From Roseiarcus sp963835885 (lineage in GTDB: Bacteria; Pseudomonadota; Alphaproteobacteria; Rhizobiales; Beijerinckiaceae): a stretch of DNA of 64,000 nucleotides. The first letter of the stretch is position 1, and each line of letters starts with the position of its first letter. The notes below the pieces were generated by a model that searched no databases, was not told the DNA's origin, and saw nothing but the letters and a program-made list of their open reading frames with translations. The DNA is taken from positions 62,001 through 126,000 of the forward strand of contig CAWIHF010000020.1 of the NCBI GenBank assembly GCA_963835885.1, given 5' to 3'. The position numbers and the translations under genes are program-made. Positions 16,900 to 24,583 of the stretch are shown one piece after another.

Positions 16900-18287
16900 G
16901 CGAGCGCGTCCTGTTCTTGACCGGCCGCCTGGCGCACAGCCGGCTCGAAAAGGTCTTGCAGGGGATGGGGCCGACGCCGTTCGATTGGACGATCCTGAAC
17001 GTCGGCGTCAAGGTGGCGGCGCTGATGACCGAACCCATCCTGATGCGGCGGCTGCCGCGCCCGCTCGACGCCGATCGCGTCGTCGTCCCCGGCCGCTGCC
17101 GCGCCGACCTAAAACGCCTCGCGCAGGAATTCGGCGCGCCGTTCGAGCGCGGCCCCGACGAACTGAAAGACTTGCCGGCCTTTTTCGGCAAGGCCGGCGC
17201 GCCGCTCGATCTGTCACGCCATGCGCTGAGAATTTTCGCCGAGATCGTCGACGCTTCGCAGATGAGCCTCGAGGCGATTGTCTTGCGCGCCGAAGGCCTG
17301 CGCGCCGAAGGCGCCGACGTGATCGATCTCGGCTGCCTGCCGGACACCCCTTTCCCCCATCTCGAGCAAACCGTGCGAGCGCTGAAGGCGAGGGGGTTTT
17401 CGGTCAGCGTCGATTCGGCCGAACCCGACGAGTTGCGCCGGGGCGGCGCCGCCGGCGCCGATTATCTTCTCAGCCTCGCCGAGGACAATCTCGCCATCGC
17501 CGAAGAGACCGGTGCGCGCCCGGTGCTGATCGCTCGGCACGGCGATCTGGCGTCGCTGTTTCGCGCCGCCGAAGAGGCGCGAAAACGAGGCCTCGTTGCG
17601 ATTCTCGACCCCGTTCTCGATCCGATCCATTTCGGCTTCGCCGACTCGCTCTCGCGCTATCGCGAGGTGCGCGCCCGGCTGCCCGAGGCGGAAATGCTGA
17701 TGGGCACCGGCAATCTGACCGAGCTGACCGACGCCGACTCGGTCGGCGTCACCGCCGCGCTCATCGGGATCTGCTCGGAGCTCGGCATCGCCAATGTGCT
17801 GGCCGTCCATGTCAGCCCGCACACGCGCCGCACGATCCAGGAGCACGACGCGGCGCGGCGCATCATGTTCGCGGCGGCGGCCGACCACAGCCTGCCGAAG
17901 GGCTATGGCCGCGCCTTGCTGCAAGTCCACGACCGCGCGCCGTTTCCCAACTCGAGCGAAGAAATCGCGGAGCTCGCGGCGCAAGTGAAAGACGACAATT
18001 TCCGCGTCGAGACTGCGGCGGACGGGATTCATGTCTATAACCGGGCCGGCCACTTCGTGTCGGAGGACGCTTTCGCCTTGTTCGACAAGCTCGGCGTCGA
18101 AAGCGACGGCGCGCATGCGTTCTACCTCGGGGCCGAGCTGATGAAGGCGGAAATCGCTTTCCGGCTCGGCAAACGCTACGCCCAGGACGAACCGCTCGAT
18201 TGGGGTTGCGGCGCCGACAAGCGCGCCGAGGATGCGACCCGGCTGAGCGCGGCCGGCCACACGCTGCGCGCGCGCAAGGCGAACTGA
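16896..18287 (+). CDS. Dihydropteroate-synthase-related protein, DUF6513 type
   Basis: The start at ATG 16896 overlaps the preceding stop and replaces a longer open frame that would run through that gene. The 463-residue protein has a unique N-terminal domain (RVLFLTGRLAHSRLEKVLQG) and a DHPS-like TIM barrel from about residue 115 (GADVIDLGCLPDTPFPHLEQ, SVDSAEPDELRRG, VAILDPVLDPIHFGF, MLMGTGNLTELTDADSVGVT). This family occurs in methanogens and H4MPT-using methylotrophs, and is thought to act in the pterin-arylamine joining part of H4MPT synthesis. The exact reaction in bacteria is not settled. The C-terminus (GAELMKAEIAFRLGKRYAQD) is also typical of the family. Confidence 0.87.
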   Translation: MSERVLFLTGRLAHSRLEKVLQGMGPTPFDWTILNVGVKVAALMTEPILMRRLPRPLDADRVVVPGRCRADLKRLAQEFGAPFERGPDELKDLPAFFGKAGAPLDLSRHALRIFAEIVDASQMSLEAIVLRAEGLRAEGADVIDLGCLPDTPFPHLEQTVRALKARGFSVSVDSAEPDELRRGGAAGADYLLSLAEDNLAIAEETGARPVLIARHGDLASLFRAAEEARKRGLVAILDPVLDPIHFGFADSLSRYREVRARLPEAEMLMGTGNLTELTDADSVGVTAALIGICSELGIANVLAVHVSPHTRRTIQEHDAARRIMFAAAADHSLPKGYGRALLQVHDRAPFPNSSEEIAELAAQVKDDNFRVETAADGIHVYNRAGHFVSEDAFALFDKLGVESDGAHAFYLGAELMKAEIAFRLGKRYAQDEPLDWGCGADKRAEDATRLSAAGHTLRARKAN

Positions 18288-18293
18288 CAGGTC

Positions 18294-18893
18294 ATGCCCC
18301 TGATCCGCGAAGCCATCGTCACCACGGTCAATGCGCGGGGCGAACCGCATTTGGCCCCTCTCGGGCTGATCGCCGAAGGGGAGGGATGGATTCTCGCGCC
18401 GTTTCATCCCTCGACGACGCTCGAAAACCTGCGGCAGGCGCCGTTCGCCGTCGCCAACCTGACCGACGACGTACGCGTGTTTGCCGGATGTCTCACCGGG
18501 CGTCGCGACTGGCCGCTGACCGCCGCCAGCGTCGTCGCCGCGCCGCGCCTGGCCGCGAGTTTGGCGCATATCGAACTTGTCGTTTCAGAAGTGCGCGAGC
18601 ATGAGCTGCGGCCCCGCTTCGTTTGCCGCGTCGCGCATCGCGCCTCGCACGCGCCTTTCCAGGGCTTCAACCGCGCGCAAGCGGCGGTGATCGAGGGAGC
18701 GGTGCTGGTCAGCCGATTGCACCTGTTGCCCGGCGCCGAGATCGAGGCCGAACTGGCGCGGCTCGAAATCATCGTCGGCAAGACGGCCGGCGCCGCGGAG
18801 TCGGAAGCTTGGGGTTGGCTCAAAGACAAGGCGGCGCAGGTCTTCGCAGCCGGCGATACGGGGCCTTCGCTTGCGCGCGATCCCGGTCATTGA
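18294..18893 (+). CDS. DUF447-family protein of the H4MPT gene set
   Basis: The 199-residue protein starts six bases after the DHPS-like gene. MPLIREAIVTTVNARGEPHL and APLGL resemble the split-barrel flavin-binding start of DUF447, and CRVAHRASHAPFQGFNRAQA followed by AVIEGAVLVSR is the family's conserved core. DUF447 proteins are found almost only in methanogens, Archaeoglobus and H4MPT-using methylotrophs. A flavin-related role is suggested by the fold, but no activity is established to my knowledge. Its last 23 bases overlap the HisA-like gene. Confidence 0.87.
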   Translation: MPLIREAIVTTVNARGEPHLAPLGLIAEGEGWILAPFHPSTTLENLRQAPFAVANLTDDVRVFAGCLTGRRDWPLTAASVVAAPRLAASLAHIELVVSEVREHELRPRFVCRVAHRASHAPFQGFNRAQAAVIEGAVLVSRLHLLPGAEIEAELARLEIIVGKTAGAAESEAWGWLKDKAAQVFAAGDTGPSLARDPGH

Positions 18894-19608
18894 CCTCATG
18901 GGCGGCGAGGTCGTGCATGCGCGCATGGGCGACCGTGCGTCGTACCGGCCGATCGAATCGCCGCTTTCGCCAACCAGCGACGCCGTCGACGTCGTCCGCG
19001 GCCTGCTTTCGGTGTATCCATTTCCCACCCTCTACGTCGCCGATCTCGACGCAATCGCCGGTGCCGGCGACAATTTTTCGGCGCTGCGCCGCATTCGCGC
19101 TGCGTTTCCACGACTTCGAATGTGGATTGACGGCGGCGCGGCGGACTGCGATGCGGTCGACGCTCTTATTCGCGCCGGTCTCGGCGCGCCGGTCATCGGC
19201 AGCGAATTTCAGCGCGACGTCGCGCTGATCGCGAGGCATCGGAACTCGCGGCGGACCGTGCTGTCGCTCGATTTTCGCGGCGACGCCTTTCAGGGTCCCC
19301 GAGAGATTTTGACCGAACCAAAGCTTTGGCCGCGCCGGGTCATCGTCATGACCCTCGCACGGGTCGGCGCGGGCCTCGGCCCCGATCTCGCGCGGCTAGC
19401 TGCGATCGTCTCGATCGCGGAAGGGCGCGAAATCTATGCCGCCGGCGGCGTCCGCGACGCCGCCGATCTTTTCGCCCTCAAAGCCGCCGGCGCCGCCGGC
19501 GCGCTGATCGCGACCGCCCTGCACCAGGGGCGGCTCGTCAAAGCCGATCTGGAAGCGGTCGAAGAGCCTGATCCAAAAAGCCCGCCCCTCGTGAAGGACT
19601 GCTTTTGA
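18871..19608 (+). CDS. HisA/HisF-like TIM-barrel protein of the H4MPT gene set
   Basis: The start is TTG 18871, inside the end of the DUF447 gene, because MRAIPVIDLMGGEVVHAR is the conserved HisA-like N-terminus. Further barrel motifs are YVADLDAIAGAGDN, RMWIDGGAADCDAVD, APVIGSEF, VLSLDFRGDAF and REIYAAGGVRDAADLFALKA. It is a member of the HisA/HisF-related family shared by methanogens and methylotrophs, not histidine HisA: no other his genes are nearby, and its phosphate-binding loops differ. It is probably a cofactor-pathway enzyme with a sugar-phosphate-type substrate; the reaction is unknown. It closes the operon. Confidence 0.85.
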   Translation: MRAIPVIDLMGGEVVHARMGDRASYRPIESPLSPTSDAVDVVRGLLSVYPFPTLYVADLDAIAGAGDNFSALRRIRAAFPRLRMWIDGGAADCDAVDALIRAGLGAPVIGSEFQRDVALIARHRNSRRTVLSLDFRGDAFQGPREILTEPKLWPRRVIVMTLARVGAGLGPDLARLAAIVSIAEGREIYAAGGVRDAADLFALKAAGAAGALIATALHQGRLVKADLEAVEEPDPKSPPLVKDCF

Positions 19609-19761
19609 AGCAGGCTTTGCATTCGTCCGACCTCGGCAATGGCGTCACCGGGGAGGGAAGCAGGATCGCCCAATTGTGGCGCGTTCATTGGCAATACCAA
19701 TCCACGCATGGCCTTGCTTGAAAGCAGGTGACGTCGCGCGCCAAGGGTGCTAGTTTGTATC

Positions 19762-19785
19762 TTGTGGGACAGGTACGCCCCACAA
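19762..19785 (+). promoter_or_regulatory. Inverted repeat in pqqA leader
   Basis: TTGTGGG and CCCACAA form a perfect 7-bp stem around a 10-base loop, ending 24 bases before the pqqA start. It lies between a possible -10-like TAGTTTGTAT and the AAGGAG binding site. It may be an operator or an mRNA hairpin that limits or protects the very short pqqA message. No T-run follows, so it is not a plain terminator. Confidence 0.4.
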
Positions 19786-19809
19786 AGGAAACTCGAAGGA
19801 GTCGAACTC

Positions 19810-19887
19810 ATGAGCTGGAATACTCCTATCGTCACAGAAGTTTGCGCGGGCATGGAAATCACTGCCTATTTGTCGGCGCAAATGTGA
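19810..19887 (+). CDS. pqqA: PQQ precursor peptide PqqA
   Basis: A 25-residue peptide too short for usual gene finders. It begins MSWNTPIVTEVCAGM, then EITAYLSAQM and stop. It has the family W-P-E-C-G-M-E-I-T pattern and the essential glutamate and tyrosine spaced E-x3-Y (EITAY) that PqqE cross-links to make pyrroloquinoline quinone. A strong Shine-Dalgarno, GAAGGAG, sits seven bases upstream. pqqB, C, D and E are not in the window, so this is a detached pqqA, as known from several methylotrophs that carry extra copies. It lies just upstream of PQQ-alcohol-dehydrogenase-associated genes, which fits a high demand for the precursor. Confidence 0.93.
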   Translation: MSWNTPIVTEVCAGMEITAYLSAQM

Positions 19888-20306
19888 AGGAAGACGGGTC
19901 TATTTGCCCCTGATGGGCGGACGAGCGTGGAGGGAAGGTCAGCCGTCGGTTTTTGGCGTCATCACCAGCGTGACAATCGCCGCGGACGGGTCGGCGTTGT
20001 GAACGGATTGGAGAAGCCGCCAAGCTGGCAAGCCTCCATCGAGTTCGAGTCTAGCTATCTCCGGCAGGGTTTGCGCCGGGGATGAACGCCTCGATAGGCC
20101 CGGGCAGGATGGTGTGTCCTCCCGCGCGACGCGCGCAATGCGTCGCAGGAGAGCAAATTGGGTGGCCTCTCGGACGAGAGGGCCTCAACTCCCGTGAAGT
20201 ACCGAGAGTGAGCCTGCGGAGACCGCAGAGGCGTATCGCGCGCCTCGAGCGGATTGCGGTTGCGTCGCGCGGTATTTTCTGAGAGCGGCTGCGAAGATGC
20301 AAGGCG
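19888..20306. other. Intergenic region after pqqA with a possible gene-end fragment
   Basis: About 420 bases. On the minus strand an open stretch from about 20080 to the stop at 19939 reads PEIARLELDGGLPAWRLLQS then VHNADPSAAIVTLVMTPKTD. It has plausible protein composition and looks like the C-terminus of a lost gene, but has no start and no recognised family. No terminator or RNA gene is clear. Confidence 0.3.
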
Positions 20307-20657
20307 TCACCTTGTCGAGCAGTCCACGAGGTCTTTGTCTTCGATCGAAAAGGGTTTGCCCTGCAGGATCTTCACATTCCGCGCGAAGCATATGCGCCCG
20401 TTCTTCAGCGTCAGCCGAAGGTCGTATTGGCCGCTGCCAACTCCGGTAATCTTCAGGCGTTCGTCGTGCTCGACCGCGCCGTCGGAATCGTTGACGGTCT
20501 GGTTGGACTGGAACGCGTTCTCGCCGGCCTTGGAAATTTCGAGCTTGATGACCGTCGAAGTGGTTAAATTCCAGAACTTCGGCAACTTCTCCGACGCGAA
20601 CGTGCCGGTCGCCGCGACGCAAGCCAGCAACAGCAGGAGAGCCGTGCCCGTCTTCAT
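20307..20657 (-). CDS. Small secreted protein of the PQQ/methylotrophy region
   Basis: The 116-residue protein has a signal peptide (MKTGTALLLLLACVAATGTF, cleaved before SEKLPKFW). The mature domain reads TSTVIKLEISKAG, GQYDLRLTLKNGRICFARNV and IEDKDLVDC, a small beta-rich fold with two cysteines that may form a disulfide. I recall similar uncharacterised periplasmic proteins beside methanol-oxidation genes, but assign no name. It is divergent from the substrate-binding-protein gene at 20764, so the two may share a control region. GGAGGA-type bases precede the start. Confidence 0.72.
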   Translation of the reverse strand: MKTGTALLLLLACVAATGTFASEKLPKFWNLTTSTVIKLEISKAGENAFQSNQTVNDSDGAVEHDERLKITGVGSGQYDLRLTLKNGRICFARNVKILQGKPFSIEDKDLVDCSTR

Positions 20658-20763
20658 GTTTCCTCCGAAAGGGAGCCGCTATTCCTTTTCATCGACGCGA
20701 ATATCATATGATTTCGCCTGCCGGAGATCGGAAAGTCAACCGCGTCTCGCGCGGCGCGTCGGT

Positions 20764-21996
20764 GTGTCGCCTTCGTGCGGGGCGGTCGAACCTCGCTGGC
20801 GCAGGAAGGCGATTGTCGCGTTTTTGGTAGCGACGATCGCTTTGCTGGCCGCGCCGGTCTTGCATGCGAAAGCAGACCCGCTCGCGGTCAAAGTCGGCGT
20901 CCTGCACCAGGTCCACAGTCGCGAGACGATCTCCATCCTCGACATTCCCCCCGCCGACGATTTCGTCGCCGGCGCCCGCATGGCGATGGACGACGACAAC
21001 ACCACCGGAAGCTTCCTCAACCAATCGTTCTCGATTGTCGACGCCAAGCTCGCCCCGGGAGACGATCCAATCGAGCCGCTCAAAGATATGCTCGCGGCCG
21101 GCTTGCGCTTCTTCATCGTCGATCTTCCCCCGACTGAAGTTCTCGCCGTCGCCGACGCAGCCCGCCCCGCAGGGGCGCTCGTGTTCAACGCGGGCGCGCC
21201 AGACGACCGTCTGCGCGAAGAGGACTGCCGCGCCAATCTGTTCCATACCGCGCCAACGCGTTCGATGCTGGCCGACGGGCTCGCGCAATATCTGATCTGG
21301 AAGCAGTGGAGGCGATGGCTCCTGGTGGTCGGGTCGCATCCGCAAGATAAACTGCTCGGCGACGCTTACCGACGGGCGGCAAAGAAGTTTGGCGCGAAGA
21401 TCGTCGAGGAGCGCGTATTCCAGGACACCGGCGGCGGCCGGCGCTCGGACTCCGGCAGCGTGCAGGTCCAGCGGCAGATGCCGGTCTTCACCCAAAGCGC
21501 GCCTGCCTACGACGTTCTCGTCGCAGCCGACGAAAGCGAAGTGTTCGCGGGCTATCTGCCCTATCGCACCTGGGATGCCCGGCCCGTGGTCGGCTCCGCA
21601 GGCCTGTGGCCGACCAGTTGGGACCCCTCGCACGAATTGTGGGGCGCCGTGCAGTTGCAAAACCGCTTCGAGCGCCTGTTCAAGCGCGGCATGAATGCGC
21701 GGGACAACCAGGCCTGGGTCGCCATGCGCATGATCGGCGACGCCGTCGCGCATACGCGCTCAGGCGATCCCAAGACAATTCGCGACGACCTCCTTTCGCC
21801 CGACTTTGCGGTCGCGGCGTTCAAGGGGCAGAAGCTCACCGTTCGCCCGTGGAACCTGCAACTGCGGCAGCCGATCCTGCTCACCGACGGTCGGGGCACA
21901 GTTTCCGTGTCGCCCCAGGAAGGGTTTCTGCATCAAACGACCGAACTCGACACGCTTGGCTTCGACCAGCCGGAGACCAAATGCAAACTTCAGTGA
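20764..21996 (+). CDS. Periplasmic substrate-binding protein of PQQ-alcohol-dehydrogenase-associated ABC system
   Basis: GTG 20764 is chosen: it gives a basic N-region (VEPRWRRKA) and a hydrophobic signal helix (IVAFLVATIALLAAPVLHAK), whereas the longer frame starts inside the divergent neighbour. The mature protein has the type I periplasmic-binding fold (VKVGVLHQVHSRETISILD, DDFVAGARMAMDDDNTTG, QYLIWKQWRRWLLVVGSHPQ). It matches the family of branched-chain-like binding proteins that occurs only with PQQ-dependent alcohol dehydrogenases. Its last bases overlap the ATG 21981 from which the next protein's signal peptide would start. The substrate is unknown; an alcohol, aldehyde or metal chelate is possible. 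Confidence 0.85.
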   Translation: MSPSCGAVEPRWRRKAIVAFLVATIALLAAPVLHAKADPLAVKVGVLHQVHSRETISILDIPPADDFVAGARMAMDDDNTTGSFLNQSFSIVDAKLAPGDDPIEPLKDMLAAGLRFFIVDLPPTEVLAVADAARPAGALVFNAGAPDDRLREEDCRANLFHTAPTRSMLADGLAQYLIWKQWRRWLLVVGSHPQDKLLGDAYRRAAKKFGAKIVEERVFQDTGGGRRSDSGSVQVQRQMPVFTQSAPAYDVLVAADESEVFAGYLPYRTWDARPVVGSAGLWPTSWDPSHELWGAVQLQNRFERLFKRGMNARDNQAWVAMRMIGDAVAHTRSGDPKTIRDDLLSPDFAVAAFKGQKLTVRPWNLQLRQPILLTDGRGTVSVSPQEGFLHQTTELDTLGFDQPETKCKLQ

Positions 21997-22029
21997 AACG
22001 CCTGGCGCGTAAAGCCGGGGCGCTCGCGA

Positions 22030-22977
22030 TTGTGGCGGAGCGTCGCTGCATTCTCGCACTCCGCAACGGCGGCGACGGCCTATATCACAAACGAGAAAGG
22101 CAATTCGATCTCGGTCATCGACCTCGACAAGCTCGAGGTCGTGCGCACCGTCAAGGTCGGCCAAAGGCCACGCGGCATCGCGCTGAGCAAGGACGATGCG
22201 CTGATGTTCGTTTGCCTGGGCGACGACGATACGATCGCCATTCTCGACACGAAGACGCTGAAGAATGTCGGCGACCTGCCGTCGGGTCCCGATCCCGAGC
22301 AATTGCGCGTCAGCCCGGACGGGAAACTCGTCTTCGTCGCCAACGAAAACGACGCGCTCTTGACCGCGATCGACATCAAGACGCGCAAAGTGGTCAGCGA
22401 ATTTCCGGTCGGCATCGAACCCGAAGGCGTTGCGGTGAGCCCGGACGGCTCGATCGTGGTCAACACCTCCGAAACAACCAGCATGGCGCATCTCATCGAC
22501 TGGCGGAACAAGAAGGTGGTGGCCAACATCCTGGTCGACCCGCGTCCGCGCTACGCCGAGTACAACCACGACGGCTCGGAACTGTGGGTGACGTCGGAGG
22601 TCGGCGGAACGGTCAGCATCATCGATCCGGTCAAGCGCGTCGTCGTGCAAAAGATCAAGTTCGACGTGCCGGGGCTGTCGAAGGAGTTGATCCAGCCCGT
22701 CGGCATTCGCTTCAGCGCCGACGGCAAGTTGGCCTTCATCGCGTTGGGTCCCGGCAACCGCGTCGCAGTCATCGATCAGGCGACCAAGAAGGTGCTGAAA
22801 TATCTGCTCGTCGGCCAGCGCGTCTGGCAGCTGGAGCTGTCGCCGGACGGCAAATATCTGCTGTCGACCAACGGCGTTTCGAACGACGTATCGGTCATCG
22901 ACGTGGCCGCGCTGAAGGTGATCAAATCAATTCCAGTCGGTTCGTTTCCCTGGGGCGTAGCGATCTCGAAGCAATGA
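22030..22977 (+). CDS. YVTN-type beta-propeller protein, PQQ-associated
   Basis: The 315-residue frame has six to seven propeller blades of the pattern TAYITNEKGNSISVIDL, VGQRPRGIALSKDDALMFV, PEQLRVSPDGKLVFVANEND, ending SVIDVAALKVIKSIPVGSFP. This periplasmic family is tied to PQQ alcohol dehydrogenase ABC clusters. The annotated start is a TTG with no binding site. The true start may be ATG 21981, which gives MQTSVKRLARKAGALAIVA, a good signal-peptide front, in another frame; the hydrophobic end (VAAFSHSATAATA) lies in this frame. One base change would restore a normal signal peptide, so the gene may be frameshifted at about 22032. Confidence 0.82.
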   Translation: MWRSVAAFSHSATAATAYITNEKGNSISVIDLDKLEVVRTVKVGQRPRGIALSKDDALMFVCLGDDDTIAILDTKTLKNVGDLPSGPDPEQLRVSPDGKLVFVANENDALLTAIDIKTRKVVSEFPVGIEPEGVAVSPDGSIVVNTSETTSMAHLIDWRNKKVVANILVDPRPRYAEYNHDGSELWVTSEVGGTVSIIDPVKRVVVQKIKFDVPGLSKELIQPVGIRFSADGKLAFIALGPGNRVAVIDQATKKVLKYLLVGQRVWQLELSPDGKYLLSTNGVSNDVSVIDVAALKVIKSIPVGSFPWGVAISKQ

Positions 22978-23750
22978 CTTCGGACGCAGCGCTGTCGACA
23001 ACGACAATCGACGCGCTCTCGGTCGAGAGCGTGTCGCATTCCTATGGTTCCCGCCTCGCGCTCGACCAGGTCAGCTTCACGGTCGCGCCGACCAGCTTCA
23101 CGGTGCTGCTCGGGCTGAACGGCGCCGGCAAGAGCACGCTTTTCTCGGTGATCACGCATCTTTATGCGAGCCGCTCGGGAGTGGTGCGAATTTTCGGCCG
23201 CGACGTTACGCGCGAGAGCGGCGCCGCGCTGTCGTTGCTCGGCGTCGTGTTTCAGCAGCGCACGCTCGATCCCGATCTCAGCGTCGAACAGAACCTTGCC
23301 TATCACGCCGCCCTGCATGGAATTGGGCCGCGAGAAGCGCGCGCGCGACAAGCCGTGCAACTCGCGCGCATTGGTCTCGCCGACCGCGCCCGCGACAAGG
23401 CGCGCTATCTCTCGGGCGGGCAGATGCGGCGGGTCGAAATCGCCCGCGCGCTGCTGCATCGCCCGCGCATGCTGCTTCTCGATGAGCCGACCGCTGGGCT
23501 CGACATCAGGGCGCGTGCGCAAATTCTCGAGGTCGTGCGCGGGCTCGTCGCGGATGACGGAATCGGCGTGCTTTGGACGACCCATCTCGTCGACGAGGTT
23601 CGCGACGACGATCATGTCGTCGTTCTGCATAAAGGGCGCGTGCTCGCCGACGGTTCCTCCCATTCGATCGTCACCGCGGCGGGCGCGAATTCGATCGGCG
23701 AGGCCTTCAAGAGTCTGACCGGCGCCGGCCAGGAAGAAGGCGAATGGTGA
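22974..23750 (+). CDS. ABC transporter ATP-binding protein, PQQ-alcohol-dehydrogenase-associated
   Basis: The ATG at 22974 overlaps the beta-propeller stop (ATGA). The 258-residue ATPase shows Walker A GLNGAGKSTL (about residue 45), Q-loop VVFQQRTLDPDLS, signature YLSGGQMRRVEIARALLHRP, Walker B MLLLDEPTAGLD and switch histidine WTTHLVDEV. It powers the permease encoded next, with which it overlaps by seven bases. The subfamily resembles export ATPases (CcmA/NodI type), although an import-type binding protein is encoded upstream, so the direction of transport is unclear. Confidence 0.9.
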   Translation: MTSDAALSTTTIDALSVESVSHSYGSRLALDQVSFTVAPTSFTVLLGLNGAGKSTLFSVITHLYASRSGVVRIFGRDVTRESGAALSLLGVVFQQRTLDPDLSVEQNLAYHAALHGIGPREARARQAVQLARIGLADRARDKARYLSGGQMRRVEIARALLHRPRMLLLDEPTAGLDIRARAQILEVVRGLVADDGIGVLWTTHLVDEVRDDDHVVVLHKGRVLADGSSHSIVTAAGANSIGEAFKSLTGAGQEEGEW

Positions 23751-24583
23751 GGGAGTCCCTGATTGAGACGGAGCGTCCGTTCGGTTGGACCCAGCGCCTC
23801 ATCTGCCTCTACGGCATCGTGTGGCGCGAGAGCCTTCGCTTTCTTCACCAGCGCGAGCGCTTCATCTCGGCGCTCGTGCGCCCGCTGGTCTGGTTGTTCA
23901 TCTTCGCCGCCGGATTTCGACAGACGCTCGGCGTGTCGATCATGCCTCCCTACGACACCTATGTTCTCTACGAGGTCTACATCACGCCCGGGTTGATGGC
24001 GATGATCCAGCTTTTCAACGGAATGCAATCCTCGCTGTCGATGGTTTACGATCGCGAAATGGGCAGCATGCGCATGCTGCTCGTCAGCCCCGCGCCGCGG
24101 TGGTTTTTGCTGACGTCGAAGTTGATCGCCGGCGTCGCGGTTTCGATTCTTCAAGTCTACGCCTATCTCGTTATCGCTTATTTCTGGGACATCGAGCCGC
24201 CGAGCTGGTGGGGCTATCTGACCGTGCTGCCGGCGCTCGCGCTGTCCGGCCTGATGCTCGGCGCGCTCGGAATGCTGCTATCGTCGCTGATCAAGCAACT
24301 CGAGAATTTCGCCGGCGTAATGAACTTCGTCATTTTCCCGATGTTCTTCGCTTCGTCGGCTCTCTACCCGCTGTGGCGGGTCAGGGAGGGAAGCCCGTGG
24401 CTCGCGACCGCCTGCGAGCTCAATCCGTTCACCCACGCGGTCGAATTAATCCGCTTCGCCTTCTACGAACAGGTCAATTGGCTCGCGCTTGGGATTGTGG
24501 CCGGCTGCACAGTCGGGTTCCTCGGCGCCGCGGTGATCGCCTATGATCCGGCGCGCGGCATGCTGATGCGACGGGGCGGCTGA
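23744..24583 (+). CDS. ABC-2-type permease, PQQ-alcohol-dehydrogenase-associated
   Basis: The 279-residue protein has six transmembrane helices of the ABC-2 exporter family: FISALVRPLVWLFIFAAGFR, TPGLMAMIQLFNGMQSSLSM, SKLIAGVAVSILQVYAYLVI, LPALALSGLMLGALGMLLSS, MNFVIFPMFFASSALYPLW and the C-terminal LALGIVAGCTVGFLGAAVI. The cytosolic coupling region is MVYDREMGSMRMLLVSPAPR. It overlaps both neighbours, so the genes form one translational unit with pqqA-region genes upstream. Together with the ATPase it forms the membrane core; homologues beside pedE/exaA-type dehydrogenases are called PedC. Confidence 0.88.
   Translation: MVRESLIETERPFGWTQRLICLYGIVWRESLRFLHQRERFISALVRPLVWLFIFAAGFRQTLGVSIMPPYDTYVLYEVYITPGLMAMIQLFNGMQSSLSMVYDREMGSMRMLLVSPAPRWFLLTSKLIAGVAVSILQVYAYLVIAYFWDIEPPSWWGYLTVLPALALSGLMLGALGMLLSSLIKQLENFAGVMNFVIFPMFFASSALYPLWRVREGSPWLATACELNPFTHAVELIRFAFYEQVNWLALGIVAGCTVGFLGAAVIAYDPARGMLMRRGG

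Noticed and set aside
17214..18569. A 451-codon minus-strand open frame in the C1-carrier operon
   Set aside because: It is antisense to the DHPS-related and DUF447 genes, which have clear family motifs.
18871..19608. Histidine-pathway HisA
   Set aside because: Although the barrel resembles HisA, there are no his genes nearby and the gene sits in an H4MPT-type operon; the HisA/HisF-related C1 family fits better.
19605..19720. A short TTG-initiated frame after the HisA-like gene
   Set aside because: It overlaps the stop region, has no binding site and no recognisable sequence.
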